Counted from the stretch's first letter, positions 52,534-62,608 are shown. The stretch is DNA of 64,000 nt from Acholeplasmataceae bacterium UBA5769 (GCA_002418725.1 DIER01000043.1:62001-126000), one strand, 5' to 3'. The notes: a model not told the origin generated them from the letters alone. Program-made: numbers and translations.

Positions 52534-53347
52534 AAAAGCATATGCAAAACTCAATCTTGCCCTCGATGTGGTTCGCAAAAGAAAAGATGGTTATCACGAT
52601 CTCAAAATGATGATGATTCCTTTAGAACTTCACGATGTACTCACATTTGAATCCAGTGAAAAAGATCTCAAATTGGTCTCAAATCAAGAGATAGAAAACA
52701 ACGCCATTATCAAAACAGCATCTTTCATGAAAGAGATGTTTGACACTGAACAAGGTGCGAAAATCACGTTAGAAAAACACATTCCTATTGGGGCTGGTTT
52801 AGGTGGTGGTTCTGCGGATATCGCAGCAACGATACGTGGACTTAATCGCCTGTGGGACTTAAATTTATCCATCAAAGAACAAGAAGACATTGCCCTAAAA
52901 CTAGGTTCTGATACACTCTTTTGCTTGCACAACAAACCTGCCTACGTCTATGGAAGAGGGGAACATCTACTCTTTGTTCAAACACCACCGATTAAAGAGA
53001 TATATCTTTTTTATCCTAATATAACCGTATCTACAAAACTCATTTTTGAAAAACACCAGATTGAATTTTCACCACACAAGTTCAATCGCTTATTTACCCT
53101 ATATATTAACGAAAAATATCAAGAATTCTTTCGTAACAGTTACAATGTTTTAACACAGACAACACTAAAAAATGTCCCAGAGTTTGCGGCATTCATGCAA
53201 AAGGTGAAAAAAATCAGTAAGCATTCACGCATGAGTGGAAGCGGTTCTACGGTCTTTATCCCAGTATTTAAAGAAAATGACCTTAAAATCATCCGAAAAA
53301 TAGAAAAATCAGGTCTCAATCCGCTTAAAACCAGTGTAAAACAGTGA
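52523..53347 (+). CDS. ispE: 4-diphosphocytidyl-2-C-methyl-D-erythritol kinase
   Basis: 274 residues, GHMP kinase fold. YAKLNLALDVVRKRKDGYHDL start, IPIGAGLGGGSADIAA (ATP loop) and MSGSGSTVF (C-terminal motif). Fourth step of the MEP isoprenoid pathway, so this organism probably makes isoprenoids by that route, which fits with UppP. SD aaggag inside ksgA. Confidence 0.95.
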   Translation: MIIEKAYAKLNLALDVVRKRKDGYHDLKMMMIPLELHDVLTFESSEKDLKLVSNQEIENNAIIKTASFMKEMFDTEQGAKITLEKHIPIGAGLGGGSADIAATIRGLNRLWDLNLSIKEQEDIALKLGSDTLFCLHNKPAYVYGRGEHLLFVQTPPIKEIYLFYPNITVSTKLIFEKHQIEFSPHKFNRLFTLYINEKYQEFFRNSYNVLTQTTLKNVPEFAAFMQKVKKISKHSRMSGSGSTVFIPVFKENDLKIIRKIEKSGLNPLKTSVKQ

Positions 53348-53353
53348 AAAATG

Positions 53354-53382
53354 TTTAAAGTGTGTGTGAAATATGCTATAAT
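53354..53382 (+). promoter_or_regulatory. Promoter of spoVG
   Basis: TTTAAA, 17-base spacer, extended -10 TGcTATAAT. Confidence 0.75.
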
Positions 53383-53416
53383 TTGGGTATAAATCATGGA
53401 CGTCTTGGAGGGCAAA

Positions 53417-53698
53417 ATGAAAATTACTGATGTGAGAGTAAAGCTTGTTAGCAGCGAAAGCAGACTTAGAGGTGTAGCGACGATTACTTTCGATGAAAGT
53501 TTCGTGGTACACGATATCCGTATCATTGAAGGCGAAAACGGCATCTTTGTAGCTATGCCAAGCAAGAAGACACCTAATGGTACTTTTAGAGACATCGCAC
53601 ATCCAATTCATGGAGAAATGCGTAAGATGATTGAAGATGCGATTGTCGTTGCATATAACGAAGCCCTATTAAACCCTGTAACCGAAGAAGAAGAATAA
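53417..53698 (+). CDS. spoVG: SpoVG family RNA/DNA-binding protein
   Basis: 93 residues starting MKITDVRVKLV, with FVVHDIRIIEGENGIFVAMPSKK by pattern and an acidic EEE end. SpoVG is a nucleic-acid-binding regulator and is common in non-sporulating Bacilli, so it does not show sporulation. The start used follows ggagg by 5 bases. Own promoter and terminator. Confidence 0.95.
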   Translation: MKITDVRVKLVSSESRLRGVATITFDESFVVHDIRIIEGENGIFVAMPSKKTPNGTFRDIAHPIHGEMRKMIEDAIVVAYNEALLNPVTEEEE

Positions 53699-53722
53699 GA
53701 TCTGATGATCTAAGTAGCTCGT

Positions 53723-53762
53723 AAAATCTTTTTTGCAGTACGCTGCAAGAAGATTTTTTTTT
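53723..53762 (+). terminator. Terminator of spoVG
   Basis: Long stem aaaatcttttttgcag/ctgcaagaagatttt (one bulge, one wobble), tacg loop, T-run. Confidence 0.9.
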
Positions 53763-53789
53763 GGGGTAATCGATAGATTAAACAAAGAC

Positions 53790-53806
53790 TTTCATGTATA
53801 ATGAAA
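53790..53806 (+). promoter_or_regulatory. Putative prs promoter -10 within an inverted repeat
   Basis: TATAAT at 53797-53802 inside tttcat-gtata-atgaaa; the -35 is unclear. Confidence 0.4.
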
Positions 53807-53837
53807 GCGAGAGAAAACGAAGGAGTTGTCATACACC

Positions 53838-54818
53838 ATGTCCATCATTAATGGAAAAAAAATCAAGCTGTTCGCACTCAGCTCAAATCGTGCACTGGCC
53901 GAAGAAATTTCGAAGGCAGCGAATATTGAAATTAGCTCTGTTGACGTCGTTAGATTCGCAGATGGCGAAATTTCAGTGAACATCGAAGAAAGCGTTCGTG
54001 GACACGATGTGTTTATCGTTCAATCAACATCTGCTCCAGCAAATGAACATTTAATGGAATTATTAATTATGGCAGATGCATTAAAACGTGCTTCAGCAAA
54101 AACAATCACGGTTTTAATGCCTTATTACGGGTATTCAAGACAAGATCGTAAAGCGAAATCAAGACAACCAATCACTGCAAAATTGGTTGCAGATATGCTT
54201 CAGGTTGCAGGTGTCACACGTCTGATTTGTATCGATTTACATGCAGCACAAATCCAAGGTTTCTTTAATATTCCAATCGACAACTTCCCTGCATCACCAC
54301 TTTTAGCCGATTATTTTCAATATACAAAAAAACTTGAAAACATTGTTGTTGTCTCACCAGATCATGGCGGTGTGACACGCGCAAGAATATTTGCTCGTAA
54401 TTTTAATGCACCACTCGCGATTATCGACAAGAGACGTCCTGAACCAAACAAAGCCGAAGTTCAAAACATCATCGGTGATGTTTCTGGTAAGATTGCCATC
54501 ATGGTGGATGACATTATTGATACTGCAGGCACACTGGTTGCAGGTGCAGAAGCATTGATTGAAGCTGGTGCAATAAAAGTATACGCTGCAGCGACCCATG
54601 CGGTACTATCTGGCCCAGCTCTTGAACGCATCGAAAAATCACCCCTAGCAGAAGTTGTTGTAACGGATACAATTTCACTAGATAACACAAAAAAATCTCC
54701 CAAAATCACCCAATTATCCATCGGACCACTTCTTGGCCAATCCATTTTACACATTGTTAAAGATGAGCCTATCAGCCAAATCTTTGACAAAATCCAGCAT
54801 AAAGAGAGTGAACAATGA
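53838..54818 (+). CDS. prs: Ribose-phosphate pyrophosphokinase
   Basis: 326 residues. SSNRALAEEI, FADGEISVNIEESVRG, YYGYSRQDRK, DLHAAQIQGFF and the PRPP loop IMVDDIIDTAGT. It makes PRPP for purines, pyrimidines and salvage (hpt is also in this window). The SD aaggag is 12 bases before this ATG; a TTG closer by is directly against the SD and unlikely. The stop overlaps the pth start (ATGA). Confidence 0.97.
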   Translation: MSIINGKKIKLFALSSNRALAEEISKAANIEISSVDVVRFADGEISVNIEESVRGHDVFIVQSTSAPANEHLMELLIMADALKRASAKTITVLMPYYGYSRQDRKAKSRQPITAKLVADMLQVAGVTRLICIDLHAAQIQGFFNIPIDNFPASPLLADYFQYTKKLENIVVVSPDHGGVTRARIFARNFNAPLAIIDKRRPEPNKAEVQNIIGDVSGKIAIMVDDIIDTAGTLVAGAEALIEAGAIKVYAAATHAVLSGPALERIEKSPLAEVVVTDTISLDNTKKSPKITQLSIGPLLGQSILHIVKDEPISQIFDKIQHKESEQ

Positions 54819-55393
54819 AACTTGTCGTAGGTCTTGGCAATCCGGGGCTTAAGTATCAAAAAACAAGACATAACATTGGATTTATGGTAATTGATGATAT
54901 TTTAAAAGATGCAGGAGCTCAACCTCGTTTTGATGCAAAATTTAATGCTGAGGTTGCTTTACTAAATGTCGGTGGAAAGAAAATATGTTTGGTTAAACCT
55001 TCGACATTCATGAACTTATCGGGTGAAGCTATATCAAAAATAATGAATTATTACGACATACCTGTGGAAGATTTGCTCGTCATCGTTGACGATGTCAATT
55101 TAGAAACAGGAAAGCTTAGATTGCGTGAAACTGGTGGTCATGGCGGCCATAACGGTTTACGAAACATTATTGGTTTATTGCATACGGAAGCTTTTAAGCG
55201 TATCCGTATCGGTGTGGATAATAACCCTAACATGCCACTCGATCAATATGTTCTTGGACAGTTTACACAAGATCAGTTTATTGTGTTAAGCAAGGCAATT
55301 CAGCAATCTAAAGAGATTGTCGAACAATTTATCTTAGACGTTCCCTATAAGGACATCATGACCAAATACAACACCAATAATTCACTGGAGTAA
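54815..55393 (+). CDS. pth: Peptidyl-tRNA hydrolase
   Basis: 192 residues. VGLGNPGLKYQKTRHNIGF (catalytic His), PSTFMNLSGEA, VDDVNLETGKLRLRETGGHGGHNGLRNI by pattern. It frees tRNA from drop-off peptides. Coupled to prs, followed by mfd, as in Bacillus. Confidence 0.97.
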   Translation: MKLVVGLGNPGLKYQKTRHNIGFMVIDDILKDAGAQPRFDAKFNAEVALLNVGGKKICLVKPSTFMNLSGEAISKIMNYYDIPVEDLLVIVDDVNLETGKLRLRETGGHGGHNGLRNIIGLLHTEAFKRIRIGVDNNPNMPLDQYVLGQFTQDQFIVLSKAIQQSKEIVEQFILDVPYKDIMTKYNTNNSLE

Positions 55394-55396
55394 ACC

Positions 55397-58300
55397 ATGC
55401 TTGAATGGCTTAAGCGTCAACATAATTTGCAATTATGGATTAAAAAAACGTCGAAAACGACGTTTTTTAAGTCTTCTAATGACGCGTTTAATGCTTATTT
55501 AACAGCCATAGATTATTCATTGAATCAACAAACTATTATCGTTGTAACACCTAATTTGTATGAAGCACAAAAATACTACGACCTCTTATCACAGCTTCTT
55601 GAAAGTGAAGATGTCCTCTTTTATCCTGCGGATCAAACACTTACATCTATGATGGCTTTGGGGAGTCCGGAGTTTAAAAGCGAAAGACTTTATACATTAA
55701 AGCAGTTGATGACCGGAAAACCTTATGTCGTGGTCACGACTATTCAAGGATTATCCATGCGTCAGCTTACACCCGAAGACTATAAACATAGCGTGAAACG
55801 ACTTAACAAGGAGATGACATATGATCTTGAAAAGCTCGTTCAATTTTTAGTTTATAGTGGATATCAACGTACCTACACAGTTGAAAAACCCGGTGAGTTT
55901 AGTGTTCGAGGACACATTTTAGACGTTTTTACCCTTCACCATGAACACCCTTATCGCATCGATTTTTTTGATGATGTGATTGATCAAATTAAGCTTTTTG
56001 ATGTGGAGACACAACGTTCATTTGTCGAAGTTGATCACGTCGAAATTGCCCCAATACATGAACTTTTTTATACCGATCAGATGAAGACAGAAGCCATAAA
56101 AAACATAAGATCTTTCTTTGAAAAGATGACACTCTCTGAGCGTGAACTTGAAAAGTATCAACAAGATTTAGAGTGGATCGACACACGCTCTAAACTTGAT
56201 GGTTTAACCCTTTACATGCCATTTTTTAACGAAAAGAAGACGACGCTCCTAGATTTTGCATCAGATGCGAAAGTCTATACCATCGATGTGCATAAAATGA
56301 GAATCAATGAAGAACATACTTTAAGTGATTTGATGACTTATGCGACGACGATGAATGGTGATCACTTCTTACAAATACCATTTAGAATCACTTTAGATGA
56401 GCAACTCAAACACCCCCATGTTGAAATCGATAACTTTGGTTTAAATAGTCCTTTGGATGCGGTTGATCTAGGGGTTTCATCTTTAAATAATTATCAAGGA
56501 AACTTGGAACTTTTTTATCTTGACATTAAAGATATGCCCAATTATCGAATTTTTGTTTCGTTGACGCAACAAGCATATCGTGATGAACTCACCTCATTTT
56601 TAGATAAGAAACATATCGCTTATGATTTTGAGCTAAACGATCAACCAGGTGTACATATTATCAATCAAGCAAGTTATGGTGCATTTCAACTCAAACAAGA
56701 AAAAGTATGGGTTATCGATGAATCCCAGTTATTTACATACCGAATTCGTCCAGCAATTCGCTACCGAAGTGTGCTTAATCAAGCGACAAAAATTCGTCGC
56801 ATTGAAGATTTAACACCAGGCGATTTTGTTGTTCATTACGATTATGGTATTGGTAAGTATATGGGTTTGAAAACGATGGAATTATCAGGGGATAAACGAG
56901 ATTATCTTCACATCATTTATCTTAATGAAGAAGCTCTTTACGTGCCTATGGATCAAATTGACATGGTATTAAAATATTCCAGTCATGATGGCATGCACCC
57001 TAAACTTTCAAAGCTTGGTGGTAAACAGTGGTCAAAGACAAAAACACAAGTTAGAATGCGCATCAAGGATTTATCGGATCGTTTATTAGCGCTCTATGCA
57101 CAAAGACAGCAAAGTATTGGGTTTAAGTTCAATCCAGATACTGACATGATGCAAGCTTTTGAGCGTGATTTCATGTATGAAACCACGAAAGATCAACAAC
57201 GTGCAATCGTCGATACGAAACACGACATGGAACAAGAAAGACCTATGGATCGTCTCATCTGTGGTGATGTTGGTTTTGGTAAAACCGAAGTTGCACTTCG
57301 TGCAGCATTTAAAGCCGTTCTTAATCAAAAGCAAGTGCTTTATTTAGTACCGACAACTGTTTTAGCCAGACAACACTACTACACCTTTAAATCACGTTTT
57401 GAAAAGTATGGGGCAAATGTTGCGCTCATGTCACGTTTTGTTACCACTAAAAAACAGAAAGAAGTTTTAGAACACCTCAAAAAGGGTTTCGTTGACGTGG
57501 TTATTGGAACACATCGACTACTTTCAGCAGATATCAAATTCAAAGACTTAGGTTTACTCATCATCGATGAAGAACAACGATTTGGAGTTGAACATAAAGA
57601 AAGAATACGGGAAATCAAGGTCAATGTCGATACCTTAACTCTTTCTGCTACACCAATTCCCAGAACCCTTCAAATGTCGATGATGGGCTTAAAAGATCTA
57701 TCCATGATTGAAACACCACCAAGAAACAGATATCCTGTTCAAACCTATGTCGTTGAAAGACAAGAAGCACTTATCAAAGAGGCTATCATGCGTGAAATTG
57801 CCCGAGGTGGACAGATTTTCTATTTGTTCAATAAAGTTCAAGGCATCGAAGGTATGGTTCATCGTCTTGAAAAATTGGTACCTGAAGCAAGAATCACTTT
57901 TGCTCATGGCAAGATGAATCGTGATCAACTTGAAAACGTGTTATCGGATTTCATCGATCACGCGTACGATATTTTGGTTTCAACAACCATTATTGAGACC
58001 GGTGTCGATATTCCGAATACGAACACTTTGATTATTCATGATGCGGACCAATTAGGTCTATCACAGCTTTACCAAATCAGAGGAAGAGTTGGTCGAAGTG
58101 ATCGTATTGCTTATGCATATCTGTTGTACGATCAACATAAAAATATTAACGATGAAGCGAAAAAAAGATTATCAGCTATCCAAGATTTTACCGCACTTGG
58201 CAGTGGATTTAAGATTGCTATGCGCGATTTATCCATCAGAGGTGCTGGCGATGTTTTAGGTTCTGAACAATCTGGATTTATTGACTCTGTTGGTTTAGAA

Positions 58301-58810
58301 CTTTATATGAAATTGCTTGAAGAAGCGATTACAGGTATCTCTTTAGATCGTCCAAAAGAAACACAAATTGATGAAGTTTATGCACCAAGACACGTTGATC
58401 CATCTTATGTTTCACAAGATTCGGTTCGCATTGAGATTCATAAACGAATCGCAGAACTTAATCGTATGAAAGATGTGGATGAACTTAAAACAGAACTTGC
58501 AGACCGCTTTGGTGAACTCGATGCAGATCTACAGTTATACATGTATGAAAAGTTATTTAAGAAGTTATCTTCGAAGATTGGTGGACATAAAACAGTTGTT
58601 GAAAACAACCAAGTCACACTTGTATTAACCATGGAAGCATCACAGAAAATAGATGGTAAAAAACTCTTTGAAAAAGCGAACGCTTTCGTGTCCCAAGTTC
58701 GGTTAGGTTATCTCAAGGGTCATGTTCATATCACGTTAGTTACAAAGTTTGAAAAGAGTCACTGGCTTTATTTGTTTGACCTGTTTTTAGATGATTTCAT
58801 TTATAATTAA
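55397..58810 (+). CDS. mfd: Transcription-repair coupling factor
   Basis: 1137 residues, full length. N-terminal UvrB-like region, CarD-like RNAP-interacting domain (about 470-545, LTPGDFVVHYDYGIGKYMGL), superfamily 2 translocase with CGDVGFGKTEVALRAAF and DEEQRFGVEHKE, TRG region, and a C-terminal TRCF domain. It removes stalled RNAP and recruits UvrA. It starts 3 bases after pth. Confidence 0.97.
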   Translation: MLEWLKRQHNLQLWIKKTSKTTFFKSSNDAFNAYLTAIDYSLNQQTIIVVTPNLYEAQKYYDLLSQLLESEDVLFYPADQTLTSMMALGSPEFKSERLYTLKQLMTGKPYVVVTTIQGLSMRQLTPEDYKHSVKRLNKEMTYDLEKLVQFLVYSGYQRTYTVEKPGEFSVRGHILDVFTLHHEHPYRIDFFDDVIDQIKLFDVETQRSFVEVDHVEIAPIHELFYTDQMKTEAIKNIRSFFEKMTLSERELEKYQQDLEWIDTRSKLDGLTLYMPFFNEKKTTLLDFASDAKVYTIDVHKMRINEEHTLSDLMTYATTMNGDHFLQIPFRITLDEQLKHPHVEIDNFGLNSPLDAVDLGVSSLNNYQGNLELFYLDIKDMPNYRIFVSLTQQAYRDELTSFLDKKHIAYDFELNDQPGVHIINQASYGAFQLKQEKVWVIDESQLFTYRIRPAIRYRSVLNQATKIRRIEDLTPGDFVVHYDYGIGKYMGLKTMELSGDKRDYLHIIYLNEEALYVPMDQIDMVLKYSSHDGMHPKLSKLGGKQWSKTKTQVRMRIKDLSDRLLALYAQRQQSIGFKFNPDTDMMQAFERDFMYETTKDQQRAIVDTKHDMEQERPMDRLICGDVGFGKTEVALRAAFKAVLNQKQVLYLVPTTVLARQHYYTFKSRFEKYGANVALMSRFVTTKKQKEVLEHLKKGFVDVVIGTHRLLSADIKFKDLGLLIIDEEQRFGVEHKERIREIKVNVDTLTLSATPIPRTLQMSMMGLKDLSMIETPPRNRYPVQTYVVERQEALIKEAIMREIARGGQIFYLFNKVQGIEGMVHRLEKLVPEARITFAHGKMNRDQLENVLSDFIDHAYDILVSTTIIETGVDIPNTNTLIIHDADQLGLSQLYQIRGRVGRSDRIAYAYLLYDQHKNINDEAKKRLSAIQDFTALGSGFKIAMRDLSIRGAGDVLGSEQSGFIDSVGLELYMKLLEEAITGISLDRPKETQIDEVYAPRHVDPSYVSQDSVRIEIHKRIAELNRMKDVDELKTELADRFGELDADLQLYMYEKLFKKLSSKIGGHKTVVENNQVTLVLTMEASQKIDGKKLFEKANAFVSQVRLGYLKGHVHITLVTKFEKSHWLYLFDLFLDDFIYN

Positions 58811-58827
58811 AAATAGAGGTGATCGAT

Positions 58828-60009
58828 GTGGCAGTAGATATTTTAAAAATATCAAAGGATGCACGTGAGGCGGCAAAAATCTATCCTGACGTTATCAATG
58901 CATCCATCGGTATGTTTTACGATGAAGATAAAGCGATCGGAGGTATGCCAACCGTTTCTAACGCAATCAAAAATTTGTTAGATGATGAGATTCTTCCTTA
59001 TCCAGCTGTAGACGGTGGTGCTTTATTTAAGAAAAACTTGTTGTCTTGGGTTTTTGGTCCTTACGAGGATTTGATGAAACAAAGTTATCATATGAATGCT
59101 TGTGCAACGCCTGGTGGCAGCGGGGCGATTGCATCCACATTTTCCGTGTTTACGAAACCAGGAGAACACATTTTTGTCTCAGACATTCGTTGGCAGTACG
59201 AACGTTTTGCAGACAGAGCAAAATTATCATGCTTTGAGCATGAGCTCTTTGATGGCGATGGCTTTAATTTAGCGTCTTTTAAGCAAAGACTTGATGAGCT
59301 ATGTGAAAAACAACATCGCGTGATTGTTATTGTTAATGACCCTTGTCATAACCCAACAGGGTTTACCTTGAGCGAAAAGGAATTTATAGCTATCATTGAT
59401 ATTTTGAATGCTAAAGTCAATAATGAAATTGTTTTTCTATATGACATGGCATATCTCGAGTTTTCACATGAAGCAAACAATCGTAAAAAGATTTCTTTAT
59501 TACCTAGATTCTTGGATCATGTATTAACAGTCATTGCATTTTCTGGGTCAAAGACATTCGGTGTCTATGGACTCAGACTTGGTGCAGCGATTTATCTTGG
59601 CAGAGATGAAAAGCGTATTCAATCCATTCATATGGCTTTCGTCAATGAAGCGAGAGGTTCGTGGTCAGCTACACCTACGGCTTCCATTGAGTTATTTAAT
59701 AAGTTTTCTGTTGAAGAAAATCGTCAAGCGTTCCATAAGGATTTAGACAAAATTAATACACTTGTCCAAAAAAGAAGTCAATCTTTTATTACACAGGCAA
59801 AGCAAATTGGGTTAAAAACACACCCCTTTAGAAGCGGATTTTATACCGTGGTTTTAACGAAAGATCCTGAACAAGATTATTTAAAACTTGCAGAACATCG
59901 TATATTTGCAGTTCCCATGAATGGGGGCGTGCGCTTCGCGCTGTGTAGTCTCTCTTTAAAAGAAATCGATGGGCTCCCACAAAAAATTAAAACTATTTTG
60001 AACTTATAA
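58828..60009 (+). CDS. Aminotransferase class I/II (PLP-dependent)
   Basis: 393 residues from a GTG with gaggtga 5 bases upstream. Fold-type I PLP features: NDPCHNPTGFTLS, LYDMAYLEF, and FSGSKTFGVYGLRLGA with the Schiff-base Lys; the C-terminal Arg region is RFALCSLSLKE. It resembles aspartate/aromatic aminotransferases of Gram-positives; the substrate is not clear. It may be cotranscribed with mfd. Confidence 0.88.
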   Translation: MAVDILKISKDAREAAKIYPDVINASIGMFYDEDKAIGGMPTVSNAIKNLLDDEILPYPAVDGGALFKKNLLSWVFGPYEDLMKQSYHMNACATPGGSGAIASTFSVFTKPGEHIFVSDIRWQYERFADRAKLSCFEHELFDGDGFNLASFKQRLDELCEKQHRVIVIVNDPCHNPTGFTLSEKEFIAIIDILNAKVNNEIVFLYDMAYLEFSHEANNRKKISLLPRFLDHVLTVIAFSGSKTFGVYGLRLGAAIYLGRDEKRIQSIHMAFVNEARGSWSATPTASIELFNKFSVEENRQAFHKDLDKINTLVQKRSQSFITQAKQIGLKTHPFRSGFYTVVLTKDPEQDYLKLAEHRIFAVPMNGGVRFALCSLSLKEIDGLPQKIKTILNL

Positions 60010-60048
60010 GTGATTACATGGTTTTGACTTTAAGGATTTGATCGTTTA

Positions 60049-60057
60049 TGTTATAAT
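60049..60057 (+). promoter_or_regulatory. Extended -10 promoter of fhs
   Basis: TGtTATAAT directly abuts the upstream terminator, whose stem covers the predicted start site. Confidence 0.6.
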
Positions 60058-60085
60058 AAAAGTATCTTTAACGAGATACTTTTTT
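60058..60085 (+). terminator. Terminator of the mfd-aminotransferase unit
   Basis: aaaagtatct/agatactttt, 6-nt loop, T-run. It lies between the fhs -10 and fhs itself. Confidence 0.85.
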
Positions 60086-60105
60086 ATTGATTAAGGGAGA
60101 AGAAC

Positions 60106-61698
60106 ATGGAAAAAATTGTATCGTTATGTGAAAAAATGGGTGTCGCCGCTGATGAGTGTATACCCTACGGTTTTGACAAGGCAAAAATTGATTTAAAGGT
60201 ATTAAAACGTCTACAAGACAAGAAGGATGGCAAACTCATTCTTGTGACAGCAATCAACCCTACACCGGCAGGCGAAGGTAAAACAACTGTATCGATTGGT
60301 TTAACACAAGGTTTAAAACAGATTGGAAAGCATCCGATTTTAGCACTTCGTGAACCAAGTTTAGGTCCTGTTTTTGGACTTAAAGGTGGGGCAACCGGTG
60401 GCGGTAAATCGATTGTAGTGCCATCAGATGATATTAACCTTCATTTTACAGGTGATTTACACGCGATTACTGCAGCGAACAATTTGCTTGCAGCATTGAT
60501 TGATAATCATATGTTTCAAGGTAACGAACTTGGGATTGAAACCGTCACCTGGAAACGTTGTATGGATATGAATGATCGTAATCTTCGTGAGATTGAGACC
60601 CCACAAAGAAAAGATGGTTTCATCATTACAGCCGCGAGTGAAATCATGGCTATTTTAGCATTATCGACGGATTTAATGGATTTAAAGAATCGAATCAACC
60701 GTATATTAATTGGATATAATAACGAAGGAAAACCACTTTTTGTTTCTGATTTAGGCGGTGCAGACGCATTGGTTTGGTTGCTTAAAGATGCACTTAATCC
60801 AAACCTTGTTCAAACCATTGATGGTGTTCCAACGTTCGTTCATGCTGGACCATTCGCAAACATTGCACATGGATGCAACTCTATCGTTGCAACCAAACTC
60901 GCGTTAAAACTTGGGGATTATACGGTTACAGAAGCGGGCTTTGGTGCTGATTTAGGTATGGAAAAGTTCTTAGATATTAAGATGCCACACCTCGGAAAAC
61001 AAGTTGATGCAATTGTGATTGTAACGACTTTAAGAGCTTTAAAATCGCATGGTGGAGCAGAAAAGTTCTCTGAACCTAATTTAGAGGCGATGAAACAAGG
61101 TCTACCTTTATTAGCGAAACATTTAGACAACATCAAGCGCATTGGGTTGCCTTGCGTGATCGCGGTTAATCACTACGATAATGATGTGCAAGATGAAGTT
61201 GATTATATGATGCTGTGGGCAAAAGAAAACGGACATCACATCGCACTTTGTGATGGTTTCTCTAAGGGTGGCGAAGGCATGGTAGATCTCGCAAACATCG
61301 TCGTGGAAATTGCAGAACATCCATCATCGTATCATCCGATTTATCTTAAGGATGATGAACCTAAATTAAAGATAGAGAAAATTGCAAAAGATATCTACGG
61401 TGCGAAAGAAGTTGTCTTCACAAAGAAAGCACAAGCTCAGCTTGAAACATACGCATTACTTGGTTGGAATTTACCTGTTTGTATGGCAAAAACGCCACTT
61501 TCAATCACGGGAGATGCAAGCGTTCATGGCTTACCAGAACCTTTCACATTACAGATTTCTGAAATTCGTCCTTCATTAGGTGCAGGTTTCTTAGTCGCAT
61601 TAACCAAAGGCATTATGGTCATGCCAGGTTTAAACAAATCGCCACGTGCCTTGCACATCGAAATTGACGCATCGGGCAACGTAAAAGATAAGGAGTGA
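60106..61698 (+). CDS. fhs: Formate-tetrahydrofolate ligase
   Basis: 530 residues. P-loop TPAGEGKTT, LREPSLGPVFG, GGATGGGKS and FHFTGDLHAI-like (INLHFTGDLHAITAANN by pattern), the whole of the FTHFS family. It makes 10-formyl-THF from formate and ATP. Followed 4 bases on by folD, giving a one-carbon operon. Confidence 0.97.
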   Translation: MEKIVSLCEKMGVAADECIPYGFDKAKIDLKVLKRLQDKKDGKLILVTAINPTPAGEGKTTVSIGLTQGLKQIGKHPILALREPSLGPVFGLKGGATGGGKSIVVPSDDINLHFTGDLHAITAANNLLAALIDNHMFQGNELGIETVTWKRCMDMNDRNLREIETPQRKDGFIITAASEIMAILALSTDLMDLKNRINRILIGYNNEGKPLFVSDLGGADALVWLLKDALNPNLVQTIDGVPTFVHAGPFANIAHGCNSIVATKLALKLGDYTVTEAGFGADLGMEKFLDIKMPHLGKQVDAIVIVTTLRALKSHGGAEKFSEPNLEAMKQGLPLLAKHLDNIKRIGLPCVIAVNHYDNDVQDEVDYMMLWAKENGHHIALCDGFSKGGEGMVDLANIVVEIAEHPSSYHPIYLKDDEPKLKIEKIAKDIYGAKEVVFTKKAQAQLETYALLGWNLPVCMAKTPLSITGDASVHGLPEPFTLQISEIRPSLGAGFLVALTKGIMVMPGLNKSPRALHIEIDASGNVKDKE

Positions 61699-61702
61699 GT
61701 GC

Positions 61703-62548
61703 ATGATTATCCTTGATGGATTTGGCGTTGCGAATGAACGCAACAAACAATTAAATCAAAAGATTGAAACGCATATCCAAAAGGGGTATCGCAGACCACA
61801 CTTATCGATTATTTTGATTGGTGAAAATCCAGCATCACTTTCCTATGTAAAAGGTAAAGGAAAGGCGTGTGAAGTAGCCGGTATTGACCACAAACTCCAC
61901 CATTTGCCTGAAGATGTATCTTTTGATGAAGTTTTATCTTTAATCAAATCACTTAATGATGACTCAAACGTTGATGGTATGATTTTACAATTACCGATAC
62001 CAAAACATCTTGATGAAAACATGTTGATTGATGCTATTTCTAAAGATAAAGATGCCGATGGATTTCACGTCGTTAATCAGGGCAATCTCTATCAAAAGAA
62101 ACCAACCATTCAACCAGCAACACCCAAAGGTATTATGACACTTTTGGCACATTATAACATTAACCTTTCAGGACTTGATGTCGTTGTTGTTGGAAGATCT
62201 AATATTGTAGGTTTTCCGGTAGCCAGACTTTTAATGGACCAAGGGGCTACCATCACCGTATGTCACCGACAAACCAAAGATTTAGGAGCACATACCAGAC
62301 AAGCAGATCTTTTAGTTGTTGCTTCAGGTAAAGCTAATCTCGTAACAAAAGACATGATTAAACCAGGCGCTATCATCATCGATGTTGGTGTCAACCGTGT
62401 CAATGGTAAACTGGTGGGCGACGTTGATTTTGAAGCTGTCAAAGACATCGCAAGTTATATCACACCTGTTCCGAGAGGTGTTGGTCCGATGACCATCAAC
62501 GCACTTCTTGAAAACACATATGAACTGTACTTAAAACACATAGATTAA
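61703..62548 (+). CDS. folD: Methylene-THF dehydrogenase/cyclohydrolase
   Basis: 281 residues. Catalytic region SYVKGKGKACEVAGI (Tyr-Lys), GMILQLPIP, VVGRSNIVGFPVA (NADP loop) and PVPRGVGPMTI. The usual PCTP motif is PATP here (Cys to Ala); this Cys is not catalytic. It converts between 5,10-methylene- and 10-formyl-THF. Operon with fhs; SD aaggag. Confidence 0.96.
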   Translation: MIILDGFGVANERNKQLNQKIETHIQKGYRRPHLSIILIGENPASLSYVKGKGKACEVAGIDHKLHHLPEDVSFDEVLSLIKSLNDDSNVDGMILQLPIPKHLDENMLIDAISKDKDADGFHVVNQGNLYQKKPTIQPATPKGIMTLLAHYNINLSGLDVVVVGRSNIVGFPVARLLMDQGATITVCHRQTKDLGAHTRQADLLVVASGKANLVTKDMIKPGAIIIDVGVNRVNGKLVGDVDFEAVKDIASYITPVPRGVGPMTINALLENTYELYLKHID

Positions 62549-62567
62549 GCGATTCCTTAAAATGTTC

Positions 62568-62596
62568 TTTACTTCAAAGGGGATGCTTGCTATAAT
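62568..62596 (+). promoter_or_regulatory. Promoter of the riboswitch leader
   Basis: TTTACT, 17-base spacer, extended -10 TGcTATAAT, 20 bases after the folD stop. The transcript would start about 62603. Confidence 0.8.
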
Positions 62597-62608
62597 AATG
62601 ATGTATTT

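Noticed and set aside
53140..53595. Minus-strand ORFs across ispE-spoVG
   Set aside because: They cross the end of ispE, a promoter and spoVG on the other strand and match no family.
53417..53698. spoVG as a sign of sporulation
   Set aside because: SpoVG is widespread in non-sporulating Bacilli, and no other sporulation gene is in the window.
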